NCBI GenBank assembly: GCA_963722585.1 | Contig: CAVRNU010000012.1 | Coordinates: forward strand, 286,321-350,320 | Length of the DNA: 64,000 nucleotides | Source of the DNA: KBS-96 sp963722585 | GTDB lineage: Bacteria > Acidobacteriota > Terriglobia > Bryobacterales > Bryobacteraceae | Direction: 5' to 3' | Shown: positions 1 through 7,749 of the stretch, piece after piece | Position numbering within the stretch: the stretch's first letter is position 1 | How the letters are laid out: every line of letters starts with the position of its first letter | Notes under the pieces: generated by a model | The model's input: only the letters and a program-made list of their open reading frames with translations | What the model was told of the DNA's origin: nothing | The model's database searches: none | Made by a program: the position numbers and the translations under genes

Positions 1-924
1 GCGGCAAAAGGCGAACCCGATGCCGGCCTCCAAAAGCTTATGGCAACGATGAAGGCTCTCAGCCGTATGCCGCTCGCGAGCTACTCGAGCCAATGGAAGC
101 CCTTGCCGCAAACACTTGTCCCGATTGAGCCCTCCAAAACCGCCGCAAACGCTCCTCTTGGAATGGTGCGGATCCCAGGCGGCGATTATGTGTTCAAAGT
201 CGAGGGCATTGAGATCGAGGGCGGCGACTGGGTTGGAGTCGATGTCCAGTATCCGTGGGAAGACGTGCCGCGACGCTTTCATGAGCACCGGCTTCAAATC
301 AAGCCGTTCTACATGGACAAATATCCTGTCACGAACGCAGATTTCAAAAAATTCCTGGCTGTCACGCACTACCATCCGGCAGACGATTTGAACTTCCTTC
401 GCGATTGGCGAAACGGCGCCTATCCAGAGGGGTGGGGGCGGAAGCCTGTGACATGGATTTCGCTCGACGACGCCCGCGCATATGCTACGTGGGCCGGCAA
501 GCGGCTTCCCCACGAGTGGGAATGGCAGTTTGCCGCGCAAGGCACCGACGGGCGTTTGTATCCCTGGGGCAATGAATGGCGGTCCACCGCTCTGCCCGAG
601 CCGGACAAAGGCCGAACCATGCGAGGACCCGATAGCGTAGACGCCCATGCCGAGAGTGTGAGCCCTTTCGGTGTGATGGACATGGTTGCGAACGTGTGGC
701 AGTGGACGGACGAGTATATGGACGACCATACACGCGCCGCAATTGTGCGAGGCGGATCTTACTATCAGCCGCAGGGCTCCATCTGGTATTTCCCGCAAGC
801 GTACCGGAACAGCCAGCACGGTAAGCTTCTCTTAATGTCCCCCAGCTATGATCGTGCAGGAACGGTCGGATTCCGTTGTGTACAAGACGTGGCTGAGACG
901 GCTGAGCAGAGACAAACGCATTAA
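1..924 (+). CDS. SUMF1/FGE-like domain protein, 5' end outside the window
   Basis: The reading frame is open from base 1, so the start probably lies upstream; the first ATG inside the window is at 40. The protein shows the formylglycine-generating-enzyme/SUMF1 fold: MVRIPGG near the start, YPVTNADFKKF, then WISLDDARAYATWAGKRLP and EWEWQFAA, DMVANVWQWT, VRGGSY, and the closing VGFRC. The paired active-site cysteines of true formylglycine-generating enzymes are not seen in the C-terminal part; only the Cys of GFRC is present. A general SUMF1-domain protein is therefore more likely than a sulfatase-modifying enzyme. The stop (922-924) is one base before the start of the PQQ dehydrogenase, so the two are probably co-transcribed. 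Confidence 0.85.
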   Translation, partial: AAKGEPDAGLQKLMATMKALSRMPLASYSSQWKPLPQTLVPIEPSKTAANAPLGMVRIPGGDYVFKVEGIEIEGGDWVGVDVQYPWEDVPRRFHEHRLQIKPFYMDKYPVTNADFKKFLAVTHYHPADDLNFLRDWRNGAYPEGWGRKPVTWISLDDARAYATWAGKRLPHEWEWQFAAQGTDGRLYPWGNEWRSTALPEPDKGRTMRGPDSVDAHAESVSPFGVMDMVANVWQWTDEYMDDHTRAAIVRGGSYYQPQGSIWYFPQAYRNSQHGKLLLMSPSYDRAGTVGFRCVQDVAETAEQRQTH

Positions 925-925
925 A

Positions 926-2833
926 ATGAAACTGCTGGTTCTTGCCGCCGCCATCGCTTCAATTGGTCCAAGTTTTAGCACCGCTCAAACCGCGGTGGGC
1001 GCCGTAGATGGGCCGGCTTTGGCCAAACGTCTTGACTCAAAAATGCGCATTCCCCGTGCGGAGCAATGGCCGGTATATGGTCACGATCCCGGCGGCCAAC
1101 GTTATTCGCCGTTGCGGCAGATTACACCAGACACCGTAGCCCGCTTACAGCGAGCCTGGACGTTTCACACGGGTAAAGGTGGGTCCGAATCGACGCCTTT
1201 GGTAATTGACAGCGTGATGTACTTGACGGCTCCCAACGCAATTTTCGCGCTCGAACCCGAAACGGGCAAGGTGCTCTGGAAGTATGCAAGTTATGGTGTT
1301 GCACGGCGTGGGCTGGCGTATTGGGAGGAAGGCAACGAGGAACCTCGAATTTTCTCTGGAGTTGAAAACGGGAAGATGGTCGCGCTCGATGCGAGAAGCG
1401 GTAAACCAGAACAGGATTTCGGAGACAACGGACTGATCGATCTGCGGCGCGGTGTTTCCGGCGACCTGCCGAACGCGCGATTCTTTCTCGCCTCACCGCC
1501 TGCGATCTACAGAAACGTGGTAATCACTGGCGGAAATAATGGAGAGCTTGCTCCGAGCAAAGGTGCGTACGGAGATGTCAGAGGGTGGGACGCGCGGAGC
1601 GGAAAGCTGCTGTGGATGTTTCATACAGTGCCCCGGCCGGGCGAGCCAGGCAACGATACCTGGGCGCCGGGCAGCTGGGAGCAGCGGTCCGGGACAAATG
1701 TTTGGGGAATTATGACGGTCGATACACAGCGGGGATTGGTGTATCTGCCTATCGGATGCCCTACCTCCGACATGTATGGAGCCGACCGGCACGGCAACGG
1801 ACTTTACGGAAATTCTCTGGTGGCGCTGGATGCCATGACCGGCAAAGTGAAGTGGTTCCAACAGCTGGTCCACCATGACTTATGGGACTACGACCTGGCG
1901 GCGCCGCCCGCGCTGATTGATATCAAGCGAAATGGGAAGAGTATTCCAGCCGTTGCGCAGATTACCAAGATGAGCCTTCTGTTCATCTTTGACCGAACGA
2001 CTGGAGAGCCGATTTTCGGTATGGAGGAACGGTCGGTCGCAAAGAGTCAAGTGCCGGGTGAGGCGAGTGCACCAAGCCAGCCCTTCCCAATAAAACCGCC
2101 CCCGCTCGCGCGCATGCACTTTCAAGAGAGCGACATATATAACCTGACTCCTGAGCATGCACACTTCTGCCACGAGCTTTTTGCGAAAAACAATATGTTC
2201 ACGCAAGGCCCTTACACGCCGATGCCGGTCGAGGGAAATGGACTTACCTTCCCGAGTACGCTGGGCGGAGGCAATTGGGGCGGCGTCTCGTACGACCCTA
2301 TCCTCGGATATGTGTTTACCAATGTGATGAATGTCGGACAGTGGGGACACATGGTGCCGAAGCTCGATCCGGCAACGGGACAGATGACCTATGCGCGCGA
2401 GGCTGGTTTCAGCGGCGCGTACGGACGCTTCTGGGATCCGGAGAATCGCATTCCCTGCACGAAGCCTCCATTTGGGGAACTGGTCGCAGTCAACATCAAT
2501 ACTGGGGATATTGCGTGGCGCGTGCCTCTGGGCCGCATGACGGCGCTTGAGGCAAAGGGTGTCAGGGACACTGGCACGTTGAGCATCGGGGGCAGCATCA
2601 CGACCGCTGCTGGAATCTTGTTCATTGCCGCGACTGACGATAGCTGCATCCGTGCGTTTGATTCAAGAAGCGGTAAAGAGCTTTGGTCGGCTACCCTCGA
2701 TACCTCTGCCTATACGGTGCCGATCACCTACGGCGGACGCGACGGCAGACAATATGTCGCTGTTGTCGCGGGCGGCACAGGATTTTTTGGAAGTCCAGCT
2801 GGCGACAGCGTGATCGCATTTGCATTGCCATAG
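926..2833 (+). CDS. secreted PQQ-dependent dehydrogenase (quinoprotein, beta-propeller)
   Basis: The ATG at 926 is chosen over an in-frame start at 848 because it begins with a signal peptide (MKLLVLAAAIASIG) and follows the previous stop by one base. The 635-residue product has quinoprotein propeller repeats: GGQRYSPLRQI near the N-terminus, FALEPETGKVLW, HHDLWDYDLAAPP, a GGNWGGVSYDP blade, and the closing DSRSGKELW and PITYGG. Proteins of this family oxidise sugars or alcohols in the periplasm with pyrroloquinoline quinone. No C-terminal cytochrome c motif (CxxCH) is present, so electrons must leave through a separate carrier. The substrate cannot be told; glucose/polyol-type dehydrogenases are the nearest class. 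Confidence 0.88.
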   Translation: MKLLVLAAAIASIGPSFSTAQTAVGAVDGPALAKRLDSKMRIPRAEQWPVYGHDPGGQRYSPLRQITPDTVARLQRAWTFHTGKGGSESTPLVIDSVMYLTAPNAIFALEPETGKVLWKYASYGVARRGLAYWEEGNEEPRIFSGVENGKMVALDARSGKPEQDFGDNGLIDLRRGVSGDLPNARFFLASPPAIYRNVVITGGNNGELAPSKGAYGDVRGWDARSGKLLWMFHTVPRPGEPGNDTWAPGSWEQRSGTNVWGIMTVDTQRGLVYLPIGCPTSDMYGADRHGNGLYGNSLVALDAMTGKVKWFQQLVHHDLWDYDLAAPPALIDIKRNGKSIPAVAQITKMSLLFIFDRTTGEPIFGMEERSVAKSQVPGEASAPSQPFPIKPPPLARMHFQESDIYNLTPEHAHFCHELFAKNNMFTQGPYTPMPVEGNGLTFPSTLGGGNWGGVSYDPILGYVFTNVMNVGQWGHMVPKLDPATGQMTYAREAGFSGAYGRFWDPENRIPCTKPPFGELVAVNINTGDIAWRVPLGRMTALEAKGVRDTGTLSIGGSITTAAGILFIAATDDSCIRAFDSRSGKELWSATLDTSAYTVPITYGGRDGRQYVAVVAGGTGFFGSPAGDSVIAFALP

Positions 2834-2924
2834 GCCCACGGTTGGCCTTGCACGCAGCACGTGCGCATAGAGCCGGCTGTCCCCTTCTTCTTGCTTTTGC
2901 ATCAAACAGGGCGAGGTTTTTTCT

Positions 2925-3463
2925 ATGTTAGTCACTCGCTCCATTCCAGTTGCGCTTAGTGAAGCTTGCACTTTCATTCGCTGCAAAAATTGCTGGCCAA
3001 GCAGTTTCCGGTAATATCATCGGCACCGTTACAGATCCCAGCGGTGCGGGGATCCCGGCCGCAACTATCACAGTCAAGAATGTCGGCATTGGCGTTTCTA
3101 CTCAGGTCACCACAAACAATTCGGGGAACTACACCGTTGCCGATTTCACTCCTGGCAATTATACCGTAACGATTACGCAAGCCGGATTTCAAAAGGTCAC
3201 GCAGCAGAATGTGGCTGTCATCGCTTCTCAAACCGCGCCTGTGGATGCATCGCTGAAGCTGGGCCAGGAGACGCAAGAAGTCACCGTAAGCGAAGCACCT
3301 CCGGGAATCGAGACCGACCGTGCATCTGTCGAGACGCATCTCAGTTCCGGCCACATTTCGTCTCTGCCGGTTCCGAATCGCAACTTCACGAACCTGGCTC
3401 TGCTCGCGCCCGGCGCTGTGTGAACACCTATCAGCACGCGCCCAGCGAGAATCCCCAGCAATC
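2925..3463 (+). pseudogene. remnant of a carboxypeptidase-regulatory-domain TonB-dependent receptor
   Basis: The frame from about 2950 to 3423 encodes the N-terminal part of the large acidobacterial Oar-like receptors: GNIIGTVTDPSGAGIPAATI, SGNYTVADFTPGNYTV, then the plug-domain start SSLPVPNRNFTNL and LLAPGAV. It then stops at 3421-3423. The expected continuation (NTYQHAPSENPQQST) is found in another frame from 3423 to about 3463, after which the similarity ends. The likely original ATG at 2925 is also in a different frame. The gene has thus lost its signal peptide by frameshift, suffered a second shift near 3420, and lost more than 80 percent of the usual ~1,000 residues. It cannot make a receptor. 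Confidence 0.8.
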
Positions 3464-3528
3464 AACGGCAACGGCATGTGTAAGATGCAGTTTGAGGCAC
3501 ATATTACGTTCTAACGTTTTCCGGCGAA

Positions 3529-3555
3529 AAGGAGCCGGACGCGTAAGCGACCGGC
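3529..3555 (+). repeat. dispersed GGAGCCGGA repeat, copy 1
   Basis: The motif GGAGCCGGA-C-GCGTAAGCG-ACCGGC lies just upstream of the GH65 gene and just after the receptor remnant. Related copies occur at 54835 and 58427, and a degraded inverted copy at 5683. Its position in gene borders suggests a small dispersed repeat family. Confidence 0.6.
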
Positions 3556-3572
3556 CACGCAAGACCTTTCGA

Positions 3573-5639
3573 ATGTCTCGCTTGTTCTTCCCTCTCGGAG
3601 CTTGCGCTGCGCTCCTTGCATGCGCAAGCGCTCTGCGGGCTGCCGATGCCTCGTTCCAATTCGAGGCGCGCAGCCCGCAGCCTTACACGGCTGCCTATCT
3701 AGGCAACGGTGTTATCAGCCTGGTAACGACTCCGCTCGGTACTGCGCCAGGCCGCTCGTTTGTAGCGGGCGTCTACGACGAAACACCCGGCGATGTGCCC
3801 CGCATCGCTTCCGCCGCCGCGTGGAACGAAGTCGATATCTTCAATGGCTCCCATTGGCTGAACTCCGCGTCCCGTCCGCTTCCGATCGAAAACTATCGTC
3901 AAATCCTCGATATGTACGACGGCACGTTGCGAACCAAATACATCTGGACGCAGGACAACAGGAGAATCGGCGTGGATGTCGAGGAATTCGTTTCGCGCGA
4001 TCGCCCCGATTCGGCTGCTGTACGGGTGATCCTCGCACCCGAGTTCTCCGGTGAAATAAAGATTCGCCTCCCACTTCGCAATTGGCCCGCGCCGCATCGA
4101 TATGCCTTGGCGCGAATTGAAACGCTCGATGCCGCCGCGCGAAAAGACCCATGGCTCATCTGGTATCCCGGTCACCTGGACGTGACGAATCTGAAGTCTC
4201 AAACTTCGCCTGATCACATCCTGCTCTCGCTTAGCGCCCGCAACTCCGGCGCGAGTGTGACGATCGGCGAAGCCGTCGCCGTTCAATTGCCAAATAAAGC
4301 GAGCCGCGCCAATATTCGCAAAGAGCTTGAAGGAGAGACAGCCGAAGTGACCCTCGCCTGCGTTTCCGGCGGTCATTACACCTTCACGAAGTTTGGAGCC
4401 ATTACGCGCGACGGGGACGCCGCGCATACCGCGGACGCGTTGCTGCGCCAAGGTTGGGATAAACTGCTCATGCATCACATTTCAGCGTGGCATGCTCTCT
4501 GGGAGTCCGACATTCTCGTCCATGGCAGCCCTTCCCTCCAGCGCACCATACATTCGATGTTGTTTTATCTGCTCGGCAGCGCCCGCGCGGATCTCGATAT
4601 CAGTACCGCGCCAATGGGTCTCAGCTCAGCCGGTTACTATGGGCACATCTTCTGGGACGCCGACACTTTCCTGTTTCCTCCACTTTTGATCCTTCATCCC
4701 GATCTCGCGCGTCCCATGGTCGCATTTCGATCTCGCACTCGCCAAGCCGCACGGCGAAACGCGCAAGCGAATGGTTTCCAAGGTGCCATGTATCCATGGG
4801 AGGCCGGCTCCGATGGCTTGGAAAGCACTCCACGCTTTGCCATCCAAAATGCCAGATACGAAAATCACATCAACGGCGATGTCGCTCTCGCCGCCTGGCA
4901 ATACTGGCTTGCCACCGGCGATCGTCAATGGCTCGAACAAGATTGCTGGCCTATTCTGCGCGATACGGCCGATTTCTGGACCACCCGCGTTTCGTTCAAC
5001 GCGAAGCTGCGGCGCTATGAAATCGGTAAGGTCGTCGCCGAGAACGAGTCGCTGATCGGCGTAAGCAACGATGCCTGGACCAATGCCGTGGCCCGCGAGA
5101 ATTTAAAGCTGGCTATGGACGCCGCGCGTGCCGCCCATCAAAGGCCCAATCCTAGGTGGCAAAAGATCTCCGATAGTCTGTACGTTCCGGAAAGCGATTC
5201 CCCGCTGCTGTGGTTTCCGCTTGCCTTGCCTTTCACGCCGCTCGAGGCGCGTCGTACTCTGAATTCGGCGCTCCGTTTTGTTCACAGCGGCCAAACCGGC
5301 GCGATGATGGGCGGCGAATTCTACCCAATCCTGGCCGCCGAAGCAGGCGACCGCCAGCTCGTCGGCGAATTGCTGGACCCGCTTTCGACACCCTATTTGC
5401 GGCTACCCTTTCAAGTGATCGCTGAAACTCCCCGCAACCAAAACACGAATTTCATTACGGGCGCGGGCGCATTCCTCCAGCAGTTCCTGTTTGGCTACTC
5501 AGGGCTGCGGCTAACGGACAGTGGCCTCGAGCAAAAGTTTCATCCTCTCTTGCCGCCAGGCATAGACACGCTGACCCTCAGGAACATCTCCATCCACGGC
5601 AAGCGCGAAACACTCGTTTTCACTTCCGATAGCCGCTAG
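3573..5639 (+). CDS. secreted glycoside hydrolase family 65-like protein
   Basis: The ATG at 3573 is preferred to upstream starts because it opens a signal peptide (MSRLFFPLGACAALLACA). The 688-residue product follows the GH65 (alpha,alpha)6-barrel pattern: FWDADTFLFPP, a GFQGAMYPWEAGSDGLE block, HINGDVALAAWQYW, and VVAENESLIGVSNDAWTN. In the last motif Glu492 lines up with the catalytic acid of the family, and the block most resembles the glucosylgalactosyl-hydroxylysine glucosidase (ATHL1) branch. GH65 enzymes hydrolyse or phosphorolyse alpha-glucosides; a hydrolase acting outside the cytoplasm is inferred from the signal peptide. The substrate is unknown. It stands alone between the receptor remnant and a convergent gene pair. 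Confidence 0.85.
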   Translation: MSRLFFPLGACAALLACASALRAADASFQFEARSPQPYTAAYLGNGVISLVTTPLGTAPGRSFVAGVYDETPGDVPRIASAAAWNEVDIFNGSHWLNSASRPLPIENYRQILDMYDGTLRTKYIWTQDNRRIGVDVEEFVSRDRPDSAAVRVILAPEFSGEIKIRLPLRNWPAPHRYALARIETLDAAARKDPWLIWYPGHLDVTNLKSQTSPDHILLSLSARNSGASVTIGEAVAVQLPNKASRANIRKELEGETAEVTLACVSGGHYTFTKFGAITRDGDAAHTADALLRQGWDKLLMHHISAWHALWESDILVHGSPSLQRTIHSMLFYLLGSARADLDISTAPMGLSSAGYYGHIFWDADTFLFPPLLILHPDLARPMVAFRSRTRQAARRNAQANGFQGAMYPWEAGSDGLESTPRFAIQNARYENHINGDVALAAWQYWLATGDRQWLEQDCWPILRDTADFWTTRVSFNAKLRRYEIGKVVAENESLIGVSNDAWTNAVARENLKLAMDAARAAHQRPNPRWQKISDSLYVPESDSPLLWFPLALPFTPLEARRTLNSALRFVHSGQTGAMMGGEFYPILAAEAGDRQLVGELLDPLSTPYLRLPFQVIAETPRNQNTNFITGAGAFLQQFLFGYSGLRLTDSGLEQKFHPLLPPGIDTLTLRNISIHGKRETLVFTSDSR

Positions 5640-5682
5640 CTACTTTCCGGCGCAAAATTATGCTAAGGCCTGCTCCACAAAA

Positions 5683-5704
5683 GCCGGTCGCTGACGCTGG
5701 CGCC
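5683..5704 (-). repeat. possible degraded inverted copy of the GGAGCCGGA repeat
   Basis: GCCGGTCGCT-G-ACGC resembles the reverse complement of the repeat at 3529, with several mismatches at the far end. It lies in the 155-bp gap between convergent genes. No other feature was seen in this gap. Confidence 0.35.
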
Positions 5705-5794
5705 TTCTTGCGATCTTCATCAGCATTAGTCGCGTAAGTCGTCACAAGCGCCGCTGGCTTCGACTGAGCCGCGCCCGAAGGAAGCGATTCTTCG

Positions 5795-6643
5795 TCAAAA
5801 CGCGCGGAACGTGGCCAGCGGAATTGTGCCGCGGTTCGCGAGCTCGACAGTCGAATGCACAGCCGCGCAGGTTTGTTCGAGAGTCGTCAGCAGCGACCCT
5901 CTCGACACGTGACGAACGATCGGATCGACCATCCAGCGAACGGCAAGGGGAATGTCCCGGCTCAACGCCACGGCTTCTATTTCGAAGTACACGCCGCCAT
6001 CCCGCTCCTCGAGCCGGAACAGACTATAAAGCCGCCAGATATAACCGTTGCCCTCATCCGGCGGCAGCTCGCGCTCGTCGGCCTGCCCGACGTTCTCGAT
6101 CTCCTGCACGCGCGTCGTGTAGGCAACGCCGTACGAGCGTTTCTCATCGACGGGAACAAACGTGGCCTCATATTCGCTGTCCAGAGCAACTTTGGAGAGG
6201 ACCGCATTGTTCAGAAGGCGCATGCTGAATTTATCCTGTGCACCAACCTGGCCGAGCCGCTTCGAGTCGATCACCGAAGGTCGGTAAAACTCCTTGTAAC
6301 GGCCGTAATCGCGAATCACGGCAATAACGTCTTTGATCCTCGCGTTTGGGATGAACGCCGCCCCAATCCAGTCGTGAATCAGGCCATCCGGCACGCGCTT
6401 CGGGTTGCGCTCGCCGACCGGCTCAACCAGAATTTCACGCTCCCGAACGCGCCGGCTCCGATCGGCGGCTTCGTCAATCCAGAGGAATCGGCTGTCGACC
6501 TGACGGCGTTTCTGCATGCGCGAGTTCACCCCGCGAATGTATACGTCCCAAGCTTTAAGCGTCTCCGATTTCAACTCCGCTGCGTGGGATGCGGCATCGC
6601 CAGACAGCAACAGCAAGACTGCAACGGCCGAACGAACATTCAC
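5795..6643 (-). CDS. secreted START/SRPBCC-like protein
   Basis: The product is 282 residues. The start is GTG at 6643, overlapping the stop of the upstream gene in a GTGA, a sign of translational coupling. A signal peptide is visible (residues 1-22, ending SHAAE). The middle part (AFIPNARIKDVIAVIRDYGRYKEFY, read in two pieces here, then EYEATF, YVIWRLYSLFRLEE-like strands and ALSRDIPLAVRW) has the spacing of a START/polyketide-cyclase fold, which binds hydrophobic ligands. The assignment is by pattern only and no catalytic residues can be named. It forms a two-gene operon with the LolA-like secreted protein upstream. Confidence 0.7.
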   Translation of the reverse strand: MNVRSAVAVLLLLSGDAASHAAELKSETLKAWDVYIRGVNSRMQKRRQVDSRFLWIDEAADRSRRVREREILVEPVGERNPKRVPDGLIHDWIGAAFIPNARIKDVIAVIRDYGRYKEFYRPSVIDSKRLGQVGAQDKFSMRLLNNAVLSKVALDSEYEATFVPVDEKRSYGVAYTTRVQEIENVGQADERELPPDEGNGYIWRLYSLFRLEERDGGVYFEIEAVALSRDIPLAVRWMVDPIVRHVSRGSLLTTLEQTCAAVHSTVELANRGTIPLATFRAF

Positions 6644-7455
6644 GGCCGGACTCCTACGTTCGAATGCAAAGCCCCGATCACTTGTTCCGATTCGGTGTAT
6701 GGGCGCTCTCGGATCGTCAACTCCGCGCGCCCTACCAAGCGAGTGTCGATCGCAAGGCGGGCAGTTTGGAGATCTGGCACGCCGTCGCGGAGACGGGTGT
6801 CACGCACCAATTCAACGCGGCGCACGAAAATTGACGGCTTCTTGACCAGGTGTCCGCCCTGGTGCACGGCGAGCCCGGTACCGGCATCAATCCAAAGCTG
6901 TCCTTCCATGAGGCCGGCTCGTTTCTTCTTCGGAGTGACTTGATAGACGTAAACGAAGGTTCCGGGAGAGGCAATCGAGCCTACGTACCGGAACTTATAA
7001 TTCGCGGGCGAAACTGCGACAGAAGCTTTCGGGATGGCGTCGGCGTCTCTCTCGGCCGTCAGGTAGCGCGCAATCACCTGTTGCTTTACCATGGAATCGC
7101 CCTCGATGTGGAGTACTTGATACTCGGGGCGCCCAGATGGGTCGCTGCGCCGGATCGCCTTAAGCCGCCCTTGTTTCGCAAGCCCTGGCAGCGAAGCTTC
7201 GATCTCGACTGTAACTGTCTGCCACTCGGCAGGACGCGTAGTGCTGCCGAGGCTGGCTAGGTAGCGTCCGAAAGCCAGGCTGGGCGACGAAACCCCTTCC
7301 AACATGTCCGGTTGTGTGATGGCCGGTTGTATGATGGAAGCAGGCGTGGTTTCCAGAGGACCTCCAGCCCAGGCTGTCGCTGAAACCACGACCAGTGAAA
7401 GCGCCAACCGCATAGAGCGCCAAGCTCGACCGGAAGCTGTTTCCTGAGTTCTCAT
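6640..7455 (-). CDS. secreted protein, LolA-like beta fold suspected
   Basis: The frame is open back to 7884, which would run into the divergent oxidoreductase gene. The ATG at 7455 (271 residues) is preferred because it leads into a signal peptide (RLALSLVVVSATAWA). The ATG at 7413 would also keep it. The mature part has the alternating strands of small periplasmic lipoprotein-carrier-like proteins: FVYVYQVTPKKKRAGLMEG, QLWIDAGTGLAVHQGG, SIFVRRVELVRDTR, and IDTRLVGRAELTI. Its stop overlaps the GTG of the downstream START-like gene by four bases, so the pair is coupled. The function is unknown. Confidence 0.72.
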   Translation of the reverse strand: MRTQETASGRAWRSMRLALSLVVVSATAWAGGPLETTPASIIQPAITQPDMLEGVSSPSLAFGRYLASLGSTTRPAEWQTVTVEIEASLPGLAKQGRLKAIRRSDPSGRPEYQVLHIEGDSMVKQQVIARYLTAERDADAIPKASVAVSPANYKFRYVGSIASPGTFVYVYQVTPKKKRAGLMEGQLWIDAGTGLAVHQGGHLVKKPSIFVRRVELVRDTRLRDGVPDLQTARLAIDTRLVGRAELTIRERPYTESEQVIGALHSNVGVRP

Positions 7456-7734
7456 ACCGAACCCCATTCCGGGTCGCCAGCAGGTCCCCTTCCTAGTTCC
7501 CCAACGCGTTGACACACTTGGAGCGTTAGCCTCGAAATTGGATTGTTTCCAACACTCGCGGTTTAAGATCCCGCTGCCGAACCCACTAACATGGATGCAG
7601 TCGCTCTGATCCGGGATTCGGGGGACAGTGCCCTCGATCCCGAATTGCCGCCGGCGGGAATCGCTCGGCGATAAACGCTGGCCTGGTTCGTTTCGAAAAA
7701 CACCAACATTAGCAATAGCAAACTCGCCAGCATG

Positions 7735-7749
7735 TATAGTGCCACTATA
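7735..7749 (+). promoter_or_regulatory. 15-bp perfect palindrome ending on the start codon; possible -10/operator
   Basis: TATAGTG-C-CACTATA is a perfect palindrome whose last base is the A of the ATG at 7749. TATAGT (7735-7740) is a good -10 hexamer and would place transcription start within a few bases of the ATG. There is no room for a Shine-Dalgarno sequence, so the mRNA may be leaderless and the palindrome an operator. No convincing -35 is seen. The 293-bp divergent intergenic region (7456-7748) holds nothing else that was recognised. Confidence 0.5.

Noticed and set aside
1..924. true formylglycine-generating enzyme
   Set aside because: The paired catalytic cysteines expected in the C-terminal part are not present; only the general SUMF1 fold is supported.
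5855..6943. 362-codon plus-strand open frame
   Set aside because: Antisense to two secreted-protein genes that have signal peptides and coupled starts; the translated sequence has no recognisable domain and an Arg/Pro-rich shadow composition.
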